Origin: VAXT01 sp963794605
GTDB taxonomy: Bacteria; Actinomycetota; Thermoleophilia; Gaiellales; Gaiellaceae
Length of the DNA stretch: 64,000 nt
NCBI GenBank assembly: GCA_963794605.1
Contig: CAWCEN010000002.1
Location: 868,001-932,000 of the forward strand
Direction of reading: 5' to 3'
This document shows, in pieces, positions 27,272-34,498 of the stretch. The first letter of the stretch is position 1. The number at the start of each line of letters is the position of its first letter. A program made the translations under genes and the position numbers. The notes beneath the pieces were generated by a model. That model was not told the DNA's origin, did no database searches, and was given only the letters and a program-made list of their open reading frames with translations.

Positions 27272-28261
27272 ATGACAGCCAACCGCACGACGAACCACAA
27301 GCCGGTCCTCGCGATCCCGCTCTTCGTGGCGCTGCTTTTTGCGCTCGCGTTCCTCGCCTTCTCTCCAGCGGTCGGCGCTTCTCCGGCCGAGCGGAGCGGC
27401 AACTTCCCGCACATCATCGACCTGCCCAACGGGTCCCTCCCCGAGGGCATCGAGCACGGGCCGCGCACGTCGTTCTTCGTCGGGTCGCTGCTGAACGGCA
27501 CGATCTTGCGGGGAGACTTTCGAACCGGATCGACCTCGGAGTTCGTGACCGGTACGCCGGGGAGCGCTGCAGCCGGCATTGCGTACGAGGCGCGTCATGA
27601 CCGAATCTGGGTCGCAGGCGGCGGCCCGCAGCTCATCGGCAACGGCGACCTGCGCGTGTACGACGCGTCGAGCGGGGCGCTGCTTGCGACGTATCAGCCA
27701 CCGGGCGTAGGGCTGCTGAACGACGTCGCGGTCACCCGTAACGCGGTTTACGTCACGGACTCGGGCTTCCCGCAGCTGGTCGTGATCCCTCTGGGAGAGG
27801 ACGGTTCGCTCCCGCCGCCCTCGGCGGCGACATTCCTGCCGGTCGGCGGCGACATGCTCCAGGCCCCGGGGATCAACCTGAACGGGATCGTGGCCAAGAA
27901 CGGCTTCCTGCTCGTGGCGAATTCCACGACGGGGAAGCTCTTCCGGGTCGACCCCGCCACCGGAATTGCCAACAGGCTCGACCTCGGCGGAGCAGACCTC
28001 AGTTATCCGGACGGGCTCGAGCTGCTCGGACGACACAAGCTCTACGTGGTCCGACCCTTCGACAACAGGGTCACCTTGATCTCGCTCCGAGCGGGACTGA
28101 CGAGGGGCGTCGTCCTCGGCCACATGACCGACCCGAGCCTCGATATCCCATCGACCGCGACCGTGGCCGCAGGTCGGCTGTGGGCGGTCAACCTGCGCTT
28201 CACGACGCCGGTCACCCCCGACACTGCCTACTGGATCACACAGCTGCCACTCCGCCCGTAA
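27272..28261 (+). CDS. Secreted SMP-30/gluconolactonase-like beta-propeller
   Basis: The 329-residue protein has a signal peptide (residues about 15-42, 'LAIPLFVALLFALAFLAF') and then propeller blades with 'DLPNGSLPEGIEHGPRTSFF', 'YEARHDRIWVAGGG', 'LLNDVAVTRNAVYVTDSGFP' and 'PDGLELLGRHKLYVV', resembling SMP-30/YncE-like extracellular six-bladed propellers. AAAAGGAGG a few bases before ATG 27272 is a strong ribosome-binding site. The catalytic activity, if any, is unknown. It follows the hydrolase gene by 26 bases and may share its transcript. Confidence 0.75.
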   Translation: MTANRTTNHKPVLAIPLFVALLFALAFLAFSPAVGASPAERSGNFPHIIDLPNGSLPEGIEHGPRTSFFVGSLLNGTILRGDFRTGSTSEFVTGTPGSAAAGIAYEARHDRIWVAGGGPQLIGNGDLRVYDASSGALLATYQPPGVGLLNDVAVTRNAVYVTDSGFPQLVVIPLGEDGSLPPPSAATFLPVGGDMLQAPGINLNGIVAKNGFLLVANSTTGKLFRVDPATGIANRLDLGGADLSYPDGLELLGRHKLYVVRPFDNRVTLISLRAGLTRGVVLGHMTDPSLDIPSTATVAAGRLWAVNLRFTTPVTPDTAYWITQLPLRP

Positions 28262-28430
28262 GCGCGAGGGCTCGAAGAGGCGCCGCCGGTCGCGGGAAAG
28301 CGAGAGGAAGCCACGCCCGGCTCGTTGCAATTGAAGCGAAGTTGTGGGAAGATCTGTGGCTCACGTCACGTCTAGAGATGTACTGCGGCGCCGATCCTGA
28401 CGCCGACCTGGGGGTCGCGAAAGGAGCGGT

Positions 28431-29384
28431 ATGAAAGAACTAGGAGTACAGGCGGTGCTCGAGTTGACGCCGTCTATGCAAGAGGGGCTGACGACGTCCC
28501 TTCCGCGAAGCGAGGTCGAACAGGCGCTAGCGGTCGAAGACGCCCCGCTGGAGCTCGTCCTCGATCTGACTCGTTTTGCGGACGGTGAGCCCACCGATAC
28601 CGGCAGGGTCGCAGTCGCATGGGAGCGGAGCGATCTCGAGCGGATCCTGCAGGAGACCGAAGGTGATCGGGTCGACTTCACGTTCGATCGTGCCGCGCTG
28701 TTGCAGGCGATGGAGTCGGATGTAGAGGCGCACGGAATCCGCGAGAAGGTGCTTGTTCTCGCAGTCGCGGTCACTGCGGCTTCTGGTGCGGCAGCAAGCG
28801 CTTCAGCCGAGCCCGGCCGGTTTCTAGGGGCGGGCGGTCCGCCGGCTATTCACGCGACTGTGTCACCGGACGATCGTGCTCTGTCGCGGGCGGTGCCGGT
28901 TGCTGAGCCGACGATGGGTGTCGACGATCGTGCTGTGTCGCGGGCGGTGCCGGTTGCTGAGCCGACGATGGGTGTCGACGATCGTGCTGTGTCGCGGGCG
29001 GTGCCGGTTGCTGAGCCGACGATGGGTGTCGACGATCGTGCTGTGTCGCGGGCGGTGCCGGTTGCCGAGCCGACGATGGGCGTCGACGATCGTGCTGTGT
29101 CGCGGGCGGTGCCGGTTGCCGAGCCGACGATGGGCGTCGACGATCGTGCCATGTCGCGGGCGATCCCGACCCCCGAGCCGACGATGGGCGTCGACGATCG
29201 TGCCGTGTCGCGGGCGATCCCGACCGCCGAGGCGACGACGATCTCCGCAGCCGATGCGGGCAGCTCGTGGGCTCCCGGCAACGCCGAGACGGCCGCTATC
29301 GGAGGAGCGATCGCGCTTGCGATCACCGGAGCGGCATTCCTCGTAGCCGGGCGGCGGCGGAGACCAACAGCTCGTCCCGCGTAA
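28431..29384 (+). CDS. Membrane protein with seven 18-residue tandem repeats
   Basis: This 317-residue protein is of unknown family. Residues 1-100 are acidic and soluble. Residues about 103-124 are a signal- or TM-like segment after Arg-Glu-Lys ('VLVLAVAVTAASGAAASASA'). Residues 147-272 hold seven tandem copies of an 18-residue unit with the core 'DDRAVSRAVPVAEPTMGV'; the last two are diverged. A C-terminal helix ('AAIGGAIALAITGAAFLVAG') and an RRRR tail end it. The repeats would thus lie outside the membrane, held at both ends. AAAGGAG precedes ATG 28431. Arg/Asp alternation and Pro suggest an extended stalk or a repeated binding motif. Confidence 0.65.
   Translation: MKELGVQAVLELTPSMQEGLTTSLPRSEVEQALAVEDAPLELVLDLTRFADGEPTDTGRVAVAWERSDLERILQETEGDRVDFTFDRAALLQAMESDVEAHGIREKVLVLAVAVTAASGAAASASAEPGRFLGAGGPPAIHATVSPDDRALSRAVPVAEPTMGVDDRAVSRAVPVAEPTMGVDDRAVSRAVPVAEPTMGVDDRAVSRAVPVAEPTMGVDDRAVSRAVPVAEPTMGVDDRAMSRAIPTPEPTMGVDDRAVSRAIPTAEATTISAADAGSSWAPGNAETAAIGGAIALAITGAAFLVAGRRRRPTARPA
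28869..29246 (+). repeat. 54-bp tandem repeat array, 7 units, inside a coding region
   Basis: Seven in-frame units of 54 bases run from 28869 to 29246. Units 2-4 are almost identical at the base level, unit 5 differs at a few third positions, and units 6-7 carry amino-acid changes (Val to Met or Ile, Val to Thr). This gradient suggests recent unit duplication at the 5' side. Confidence 0.9.
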
Positions 29385-29391
29385 CACTTGC

Positions 29392-29430
29392 TCGTTGGAG
29401 CGCCATTCTCGTCGAGTGGCGCTCCAACGA
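29392..29430 (+). terminator. Hairpin after the repeat-protein gene
   Basis: TCGTTGGAGCGCCA (29392-29405) pairs perfectly with TGGCGCTCCAACGA (29417-29430) over an 11-base loop, eight bases after the repeat-protein stop codon. There is no T-run, so it may terminate in a Rho-assisted way or act as an mRNA 3' end stabiliser. Confidence 0.5.
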
Positions 29431-29641
29431 GATGGCCGCCGCCTTCGAGACGGTTCTAGGCTCACGCAGGGCCGGCAAGAGGCGGGGAAGCGCTCGTGGC
29501 GAAGCCGTAGCTTCGATCTCGGTTGACCGGACGCCAATCGGTCGGCGACCTGCAAGGAATTTGTAAGGAAATGCGATCGAGCGCCGGTGTTTGCTCGCGT
29601 TCGGGAAGAAAGCAGACATCTCCAAAGAAGAAGGGAGGTCT

Positions 29642-30259
29642 GTGAAACGGTTCTTGGTTCTCACGACAGTGGTGCTCGGTGCATTGATGTTGGTGGCCGC
29701 CGCCTTGGCTCATCCCAAGGGGCCGAGCTCAAAGCCACCGAACTCGAAGCATGGAAAACTGACCTTCACCGTGAACACGACCGACAACGGATCGTGTGGA
29801 GCGGCTTGGGCGAATGACACGGTCACGCGAACGTTCTTGGTAAAGGCCAACCACGACGGCTCCTACACGCTCACCCGGCGCGATCGAGGGAGATTCGTCA
29901 CCCTCGCCGGCGTCAGCCCTGGCGCTTGTGATCCGTCGGGTCGCCACGGTCACACCGTCCGAGCTGGCGTCGAGGGCAAGGTCGTCGGTTTCTTGCGGGG
30001 GACCGTCACCGGCGGCACCTTTGATCCTCACGCGAGCTGCACCGGAAATGACTGCGGGTTCACCGATGTCTTCTTGATGACGTTCTTCGGCCCCAATGCC
30101 ACTTTCTCGTGCTTCGAAAACAGCTCGGACTGCAAATTCAACTTCAACTACACGGCTGCGCGACACCAGGCGCTCCTGTTCCGCCATTGGCAAGACAAGG
30201 GCAAAGGTGCCGGCACGATGCTGCACGAGAGGTTCCACGGCGACATCGCCGACGCGTAG
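29642..30259 (+). CDS. Secreted hypothetical protein, Cys-rich
   Basis: The 205-residue product starts at GTG 29642 behind GGGAGG. A signal peptide ('FLVLTTVVLGALMLVAAALA') leads to a mature part starting with 'HPKGPSSKPPNS' and then beta-rich sequence with at least six Cys ('NGSCGAAW', 'GACDPSG', 'ASCTGNDCGF', 'FSCFENSSDCKF'). The spacing suggests disulfide pairs. The family is not recognised. It stands alone between two hairpins, in a stretch with somewhat lower GC than the core genes. Confidence 0.6.
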   Translation: MKRFLVLTTVVLGALMLVAAALAHPKGPSSKPPNSKHGKLTFTVNTTDNGSCGAAWANDTVTRTFLVKANHDGSYTLTRRDRGRFVTLAGVSPGACDPSGRHGHTVRAGVEGKVVGFLRGTVTGGTFDPHASCTGNDCGFTDVFLMTFFGPNATFSCFENSSDCKFNFNYTAARHQALLFRHWQDKGKGAGTMLHERFHGDIADA

Positions 30260-30280
30260 CCGCCTCCACAACGGACAACG

Positions 30281-30303
30281 AGAGCCCGCCTCGTGCGGGC
30301 TCT
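30281..30303 (+). terminator. Hairpin terminator candidate
   Basis: AGAGCCCGC (30281-30289) pairs with GCGGGCTCT (30295-30303) over a five-base loop, 22 bases after the secreted-protein stop codon. Confidence 0.6.
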
Positions 30304-30369
30304 CCCAGTTACGCGCCAGGCCAGTCCGGATACGACTCGGAGGGAGGCTTCGGCCGAAAAGCTCGTCTA

Positions 30370-30409
30370 AGCGGGGCTTTTCTATGAAGCCGACGCCCGG
30401 ACTCGAACC
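30370..30409. repeat. Distal attachment-site copy: partial 3' end of tRNA-Thr plus terminator
   Basis: This 40-base segment matches 31785-31824 with a single mismatch (A at 30387 for G at 31802). It comprises the 3' half of the tRNA-Thr terminator and the last 25 bases of the tRNA gene (CCA end, acceptor 3' strand and part of the T-arm). A looser match continues leftward to about 30354 (AAAAGC...). Such a duplicated tRNA 3' end is the usual trace of tyrosine-integrase insertion. Confidence 0.8.
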
Positions 30410-31113
30410 TGCGCGAGCTGCTCCCGGACGAGATCGGCGCATGGGCCAAGACGATCCCCGACGGGCACCGCCACGACGCTCTCGTCGCACTGCGCCAAGT
30501 CTTGACCGCGGCCGTCCGGTGGAAGCTGATCGAGGAGAAGCCAGCAAAGCTCGTCCCGAACCCGCTGCCGCGACCGGCCGAGATCCGACCGTTCGAGTCG
30601 TGGGAGCACATCGAGGCCGTTGCCGAGGAGCTGGGGCGCGATCCCGATCTTCGCGGCCGGGACGGGCCTGCGGCCCGAGGAGTGGCTGGCTCTGGAGCGG
30701 CGCGACCTGGATCGGGCGGGCCGCGTCGTGACCGTCCAGCGGACGTTCTCCTGGGGCGAGCTTCGCGAGTACGGCAAGACGTCCCGCTCCCGTCGTCGCC
30801 GGCGCTGAGGGGCGGCTACGTCAACCTGCACAACTGGCGAGTGCGCGAGTGGAAGCCCGCGATCCGCGCGGCCGGGATCGACCCTGCGCGACGGATCTAC
30901 GACCTGCGGCACACGTACGCGACGTTCAGCCTCGCGGCCGGGGTCTCCCTGTTCTCGCTCTCGCGGAGGATGGGCACCTCGGTCGAGATGATCGACCGCA
31001 CATACGGGCACCTGGCCGCGGACGCCGAGGACTATGAGCGCGGTCTGCTGGATGAGTGGGACAACGACCACGCGGTCGGCGTCGCAAAGCTTGACTTCCC
31101 GGGACTGGCGTAG
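30410..31113 (+). pseudogene. Broken tyrosine recombinase (phage/ICE-type integrase)
   Basis: Coding similarity begins directly at the attachment repeat ('LRELLPDEIGAWA', a SAM-like N-terminal segment), so the true N-terminus is gone. The core follows: 'GTGLRPEEWLALERRDLD' (first catalytic Arg), then 'LRHTYATFSLAAG' (HxxR-type box) and 'IDRTYGHL' (catalytic Tyr). One base must be dropped at the GGGG near 30632-30636 to keep the frame. After 'REYGKTSRSRR' the frame hits TGA, and the other frame resumes at 'RGGYVNLHNWRVREW', implying loss of roughly 20-30 residues. The integrase is therefore not functional as read. It lies at the far end of the tRNA-bounded segment. Confidence 0.8.
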
Positions 31114-31196
31114 AACGCTTTCTTCAACTTCGTCCCCCGAGGTCGCGTCCGGTCCTGGGGTTCGGTATCCCATCCAAAGGGGGGAGGGAGGTCCAA

Positions 31197-31661
31197 ATGA
31201 AGCATCTAGCGGGGGTCATCGCGGCCCTGACACTTAGTGCGCTCGTCCTCGCGGGGACGGCTGGCGCCACGAAGCCGTTCATGGAGCGGATCGTGCTAGG
31301 CCCGGACACGCTTAGCGACACGTGCAGCTTCCCCGTCCTGATCCAGCCCACAGCCCCCGACGTCCAGAACTTCTTCATCTTCAGCGACGGCGAGATCTTC
31401 GGGTCCGGGCCATTCGTCGGGACCGCCACCAATCTCGACACCGGCAAGACGGTCAAGATCAACCTTTCGGGCAGCTTCTCGGTGGTGGAACACAGCGACG
31501 GCACGACCACTATTACCTCCAATGGCTTCGTCCTCTCTAGCTTGTTCGGCACCATCTTTTCCGGACACGGCGTCCTCGAGCTCGACGCCAGCGGAAATGT
31601 GACCTCAAGGACGTTCAACGGGAGGGAGGAAGACCTCTGCGCCGAGCTCGCCGGCCCGTAG
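31197..31661 (+). CDS. Secreted hypothetical protein
   Basis: The 154-residue protein has a signal peptide ('LAGVIAALTLSALVLAGTAGA', cleaved after about residue 24), then a beta-rich domain ('CSFPVLIQPTAPDVQNFF', 'SGPFVGTATNLDTGKTVKIN', 'HGVLELDASGNV') and a final 'EDLCAEL' whose Cys could pair with the early one. The family is not recognised; similar small exported proteins are frequent in actinobacteria. GGGAGGGAGG lies close before ATG 31197. It is the only intact gene inside the tRNA-Thr-bounded segment and so may be cargo of the lost element. Confidence 0.6.
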   Translation: MKHLAGVIAALTLSALVLAGTAGATKPFMERIVLGPDTLSDTCSFPVLIQPTAPDVQNFFIFSDGEIFGSGPFVGTATNLDTGKTVKINLSGSFSVVEHSDGTTTITSNGFVLSSLFGTIFSGHGVLELDASGNVTSRTFNGREEDLCAELAGP

Positions 31662-31770
31662 CGCGACGTTCGAAAGCTGTGCGGTTGTGGCGGGAAAACA
31701 TCGACCACTCCACGACGAAGGGCACGGAGTGGGCACTGCCGAGTGAGTCCCACTTCCCAGGTAGTAAACG

Positions 31771-31796
31771 AAAAGCCCCGTCCTAGCGGGGCTTTT
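31771..31796 (-). terminator. Terminator of tRNA-Thr, possibly bidirectional
   Basis: AAAAGCCCCG (31771-31780) pairs perfectly with CGGGGCTTTT (31787-31796) over TCCTAG. On the minus strand it follows the tRNA 3' end by four bases and ends in a T run. On the plus strand it also has TTTT and could end the 31197 transcript. Confidence 0.85.
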
Positions 31797-31824
31797 CTAT
31801 GGAGCCGACGCCCGGACTCGAACC
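31785..31824. repeat. Proximal attachment-site copy at tRNA-Thr 3' end
   Basis: Direct-repeat partner of 30370-30409 (39 of 40 bases identical). The two copies bound a segment of about 1.4 kb with the broken integrase and one secreted protein gene. Confidence 0.8.
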
Positions 31825-31875
31825 GGGGACCCCTTCATTACGAGTGAAGTGCTCTACCAGCTGAGCTACGTCGGC
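31800..31875 (-). tRNA. tRNA-Thr (anticodon CGT)
   Basis: Read on the minus strand, the acceptor GCCGACG (31875-31869) pairs with CGTCGGC (31810-31804). A D-arm with AGCTGGTAGA, a five-pair anticodon stem CTTCA/TGAAG around the loop CTCGTAA (anticodon CGT, reading ACG), and a T-arm with GGTTCGAGTCC complete the cloverleaf. The 3' CCA is encoded. A clear terminator follows. The 3' end has served as an integration site (see repeats). Confidence 0.95.
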
Positions 31876-32286
31876 GAGACGCCTACTGTAGCCGTTTCTG
31901 GGGCGTCCGACCCTCGCCGATGCCGTCGACGAAGCACCATTGACCCACGGGCATGATGTGAATCCGACTCGAGCCGAAGCCCAGCGGCCGAGCTCGTCCA
32001 CCACCCCCCGAAACGTGAAGCGACAGTTAGCGCTTGCCGCGTTTTGGGGGCGACCTTAGATACCAGTGCAGGACCCGCGCGTCCACTGCTCAGCGGCGGC
32101 GCCCTGGCGATGCTTCCATAAGTCAACATTCGGTTCGCCCAAAACGTCACGCTGTAGCGGGAGGGCCGGCGCTCGCCCTCGTAAGGATTTGCTCCAACCG
32201 CCGACCGCCAGGGCCGTCTTTCCCGATCTCGCCGCTTGCACGAACATCTTTCCAGCGATACGCTCAACGTTCTCCTGCGGAAAGGA
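31876..32286. other. 411-base region upstream of the ferritin-like genes
   Basis: This holds the presumed promoter of tRNA-Thr (leftward) and of the ferritin-like operon (rightward). I see no convincing gene; the open frames on either strand lack coding character. A weak promoter candidate is TTGCAC at 32236-32241, a 17-base spacer and TACGCT at 32259-32264. Confidence 0.4.
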
Positions 32287-32293
32287 GTGGCTT

Positions 32294-32359
32294 ATGCGGC
32301 CCTGCGGTGCGGTCCTCCATCACTGGCGTGGCTCCGAATGTCCCACGAGCCGCGGCTAG
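32294..32359 (+). CDS. Possible 21-codon leader peptide ahead of the ferritin-like genes
   Basis: ATG 32294 lies six bases after GGAAAGGAG, the best ribosome-binding site in this stretch. The frame runs 21 codons to TAG at 32357 and yields a peptide with two Cys and two His ('MRPCGAVLHHWRGSEC'). It overlaps, in another frame, the start region of the ferritin-like gene. It could be a translated leader, or the true start of that gene if one base is in excess here. Confidence 0.3.
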   Translation: MRPCGAVLHHWRGSECPTSRG

Positions 32360-32979
32360 AGGTCCTTTCGCCCAGCCGCGGTGATCGCTGCGGCGCAACT
32401 CGCGCGGAATTCATCGCGCGGGGAATACTTGCCGGCGGTGCGCTTGCGGGAGGCGGTGCACTCCTTGTGGCATTTCCGCGCGTCGCCATTTCTTCTCCGT
32501 CGCCTGCGCAAGATCAGAAGATCCTCAATTTCGCGCTCGGGCTCGAATACATCGAGGCGGGCTTCTATGCAGAGGCCTTTGCGAAACGCAAGCTCAGGGG
32601 GGAACTGCTCGAGTACGTGTCCACCGTGCGTGATCATGAGCGAGCACACGTCGCCTTCCTCAAGGGAGCGCTCGGCAGTAGTGCACGGAAGAAGCCGGAC
32701 CTCGACTTTGGCGATGCGACCTCCGATCCGGAGATGTTCACTGACGCCGCGATCGCGCTCGAAGAGACGATGATCGCCGCTTACAACGGCCAGGCCGCCA
32801 ATCTCACGAAGGGAACCCTGGCCAAGGCAGCGACGATCGTCTCCGTCGAAGCTCGCCATGCCGGCTGGATCCGGGCCATCGCCGGCAGGGATCCTGCCCC
32901 TGACGCGACCGATACCCCGAAGACGGCCGCCGAGGTCCAGGCCGAGGTCGACCGAACCGGATTTGTCAGGACCAGCTGA
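32338..32979 (+). CDS. Ferritin-like domain protein, Tat-like signal
   Basis: The 213-residue protein begins with 'TRAEFIARGILAGGALAGGG', a Tat/Sec-like export signal. A four-helix Ferritin_2-type domain follows with acidic and His residues in 'LGLEYIEAGFYAEAF', 'VRDHERAHVAFLKGAL', 'ALEETMIAAYNG' and 'VEARHAGWIRAIAG'. Members occur in desiccation- and stress-related actinobacterial proteins; iron or manganese binding is inferred. The start is uncertain: ATG 32338 has no ribosome-binding site, and GTG 32287 is in frame. The stop overlaps the next gene (TGATG), a paralog. Confidence 0.7.
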   Translation: MSHEPRLEVLSPSRGDRCGATRAEFIARGILAGGALAGGGALLVAFPRVAISSPSPAQDQKILNFALGLEYIEAGFYAEAFAKRKLRGELLEYVSTVRDHERAHVAFLKGALGSSARKKPDLDFGDATSDPEMFTDAAIALEETMIAAYNGQAANLTKGTLAKAATIVSVEARHAGWIRAIAGRDPAPDATDTPKTAAEVQAEVDRTGFVRTS

Positions 32980-33686
32980 TGGCCACAGAACAGGAGCTGA
33001 ACTCCATGTCCGACCTCACGCTCGGCGACCTCGATCGCGACGGCGCACTCCAGGAAGCGGTCGAGCAGGTTTCGGGCGAGACCCGAACGGCATTCCTCGG
33101 CAAGGCCGTCGTGGGGGGCGCAGCACTGCTGGGGGCTCTCGGCGTGCCTGCGGCCGGGGAGGCAGCCGCGGTTTCAGACGCCGCGATCCTCAACTACGCT
33201 CTCACGCTCGAGTATCTGCAGTCCTCCTTCTACACCGAGACAGAGCGGCTCGGGGCCATCCGCGGGGAGCTCAAGCAGGTGCCGCGCCAGCTCGGTGCGG
33301 TGGAACGTGCTCACGTCACGGCCCTCAGGCAGGCGCTCGGTAAGGAAGCCGTGAAGCGTCCGGCCTTCGATTTCCGTGGAGTGACCGAGGACAACGCGAA
33401 GTTTCTGAAGACAGCCGTCGCCTTCGAGGATCTGGGGACAGCGGCCTACAAGGAGCAGGCCGCACGGATCAAGTCGCCCGCTCTGCTCGCGGCTGCAATC
33501 TCGATCCACTCCGTCGAGGCTCGTCACGCCGCCTGGATGCGCTACCTCGCGGGGGTGACGCCTGCTGCGGCCGCCTTTGACGAGGGAAAGCCCATATCCG
33601 AGGTACGGGCGATCGTCGCTTCCACGCACTTCGTCGTGGCGCGGCCCAAGCGGAAGGCCAGGAAGAACCCGAAGTACTCCGGGTGA
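32979..33686 (+). CDS. Ferritin-like domain protein, paralog of the upstream gene
   Basis: The 235-residue protein has the same layout as its neighbour: 'ETRTAFLGKAVVGGAALLGA' (export or membrane segment near residues 35-60), 'YALTLEYLQSSFYTETE', 'AVERAHVTALRQALG', 'AVAFEDLGTAAYKEQA' and 'SVEARHAAWMRYLAG'. It ends with a Lys/Arg-rich tail. The repeated acidic and EARH motifs place it in the Ferritin_2 family. ATG 32979 overlaps the upstream stop, and its own stop overlaps the L,D-transpeptidase start. The pair is probably exported and may store or bind metal at the cell wall. Confidence 0.75.
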   Translation: MATEQELNSMSDLTLGDLDRDGALQEAVEQVSGETRTAFLGKAVVGGAALLGALGVPAAGEAAAVSDAAILNYALTLEYLQSSFYTETERLGAIRGELKQVPRQLGAVERAHVTALRQALGKEAVKRPAFDFRGVTEDNAKFLKTAVAFEDLGTAAYKEQAARIKSPALLAAAISIHSVEARHAAWMRYLAGVTPAAAAFDEGKPISEVRAIVASTHFVVARPKRKARKNPKYSG

Positions 33687-34498
33687 CCGAGATTGGCAAA
33701 ACGCGGCAGAACAGGCTCGTTGGAGTGGTCGCTCTCGGTTTGGGGGCGAGCACAGCAGTCGTGATCGCGCTCCTCATCTCGTCGCGTTCGACGCCGTCCT
33801 CGTTCGCGGTTGACGAGTCGCCCGTTCTTCCAGCATCTCCGGAGCCCGCGTTGAAAGTGCCGTCGCCCGTTCGGCTGAAGAGCTCTGCCGGGGCTGCCCA
33901 GTGGGCATCCGTGCGCCACGCGGTCTCCGTCCGTGCGTCGGCGAGCTCCGAGGCTCGGTTCGTCACACGGCTCGCGAGCACGACGCCCGAGGGGACGGCC
34001 AACATCGTCTTGGTCCTTCGGCGTGCAAAGGATCGAGCGGGCCGGTTATGGGTACGCGTGCGACTGCCGATCCTCCCGAACGGGAGTACCGGCTGGGTGC
34101 CTCGCCAGGCACTCGGCGTCTACGGGGTCGTAAACACGCATCTCGTCGTCGACCTCGAAGGGCTTACTGCAACGTTGTTGCGTGAGGAGCGACCGATTCT
34201 CCGTGTTCCCATCGGCGTTGGCAGGCCGGAGTGGCCGACGCCGAAGGGGGAGTTCTACGTCCGCAACATGCTGACGCGATACAGGAGCCCGTTCTACGGG
34301 CCGCTCGCCTTCGGCACAAGCGCTCGCTCGAGTGTCCTCACGGATTGGCCGGGCGGGGGATTCATCGGGATCCACGGGACGGATGCGCCTGAACTTCTTC
34401 CCGGCCGGGTCTCGCACGGCTGCATCAGGCTTCGCAACGAGGACATCCTCCAACTGGGCCGGCTGATGCCTGTCGGCACCCCCGTGACGATCCGATGA
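33683..34498 (+). CDS. L,D-transpeptidase (YkuD) with N-terminal SH3-like domain
   Basis: The 271-residue protein has one N-terminal membrane helix (about 13-33) and an SH3-like region (about 75-145: 'VRHAVSVRASASSEARFVTR', 'GWVPRQALGVYG'). A YkuD catalytic domain follows, with H231 in 'GIHGTDAP' and the catalytic Cys in 'SHGCIRL' (244-250). It would cross-link peptidoglycan stem peptides by 3-3 bonds at the outer face. The start is GTG 33683, overlapping the stop of the ferritin-like gene; the stop overlaps the next start (ATGA). It therefore belongs to one tightly coupled four-gene unit. Confidence 0.9.
   Translation: MTEIGKTRQNRLVGVVALGLGASTAVVIALLISSRSTPSSFAVDESPVLPASPEPALKVPSPVRLKSSAGAAQWASVRHAVSVRASASSEARFVTRLASTTPEGTANIVLVLRRAKDRAGRLWVRVRLPILPNGSTGWVPRQALGVYGVVNTHLVVDLEGLTATLLREERPILRVPIGVGRPEWPTPKGEFYVRNMLTRYRSPFYGPLAFGTSARSSVLTDWPGGGFIGIHGTDAPELLPGRVSHGCIRLRNEDILQLGRLMPVGTPVTIR

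Noticed and set aside
26408..28261. A 617-codon fused hydrolase-propeller protein
   Set aside because: The middle 110 codons are out-of-frame Arg/Ala-rich noise; the hydrolase continues in the next frame, and the propeller has its own signal peptide and ribosome-binding site.
28869..29246. CRISPR-like array
   Set aside because: Units are contiguous, in frame and without spacers; there are no cas genes.
28863..29555. A minus-strand repeat protein opposite 28431
   Set aside because: It mirrors the tandem repeats of the real gene; it lacks a ribosome-binding site, signal or anchor.
31866..32267. A 133-codon minus-strand ORF upstream of tRNA-Thr
   Set aside because: It runs into the tRNA gene, is Arg/Ser-rich without domains and has no ribosome-binding site.
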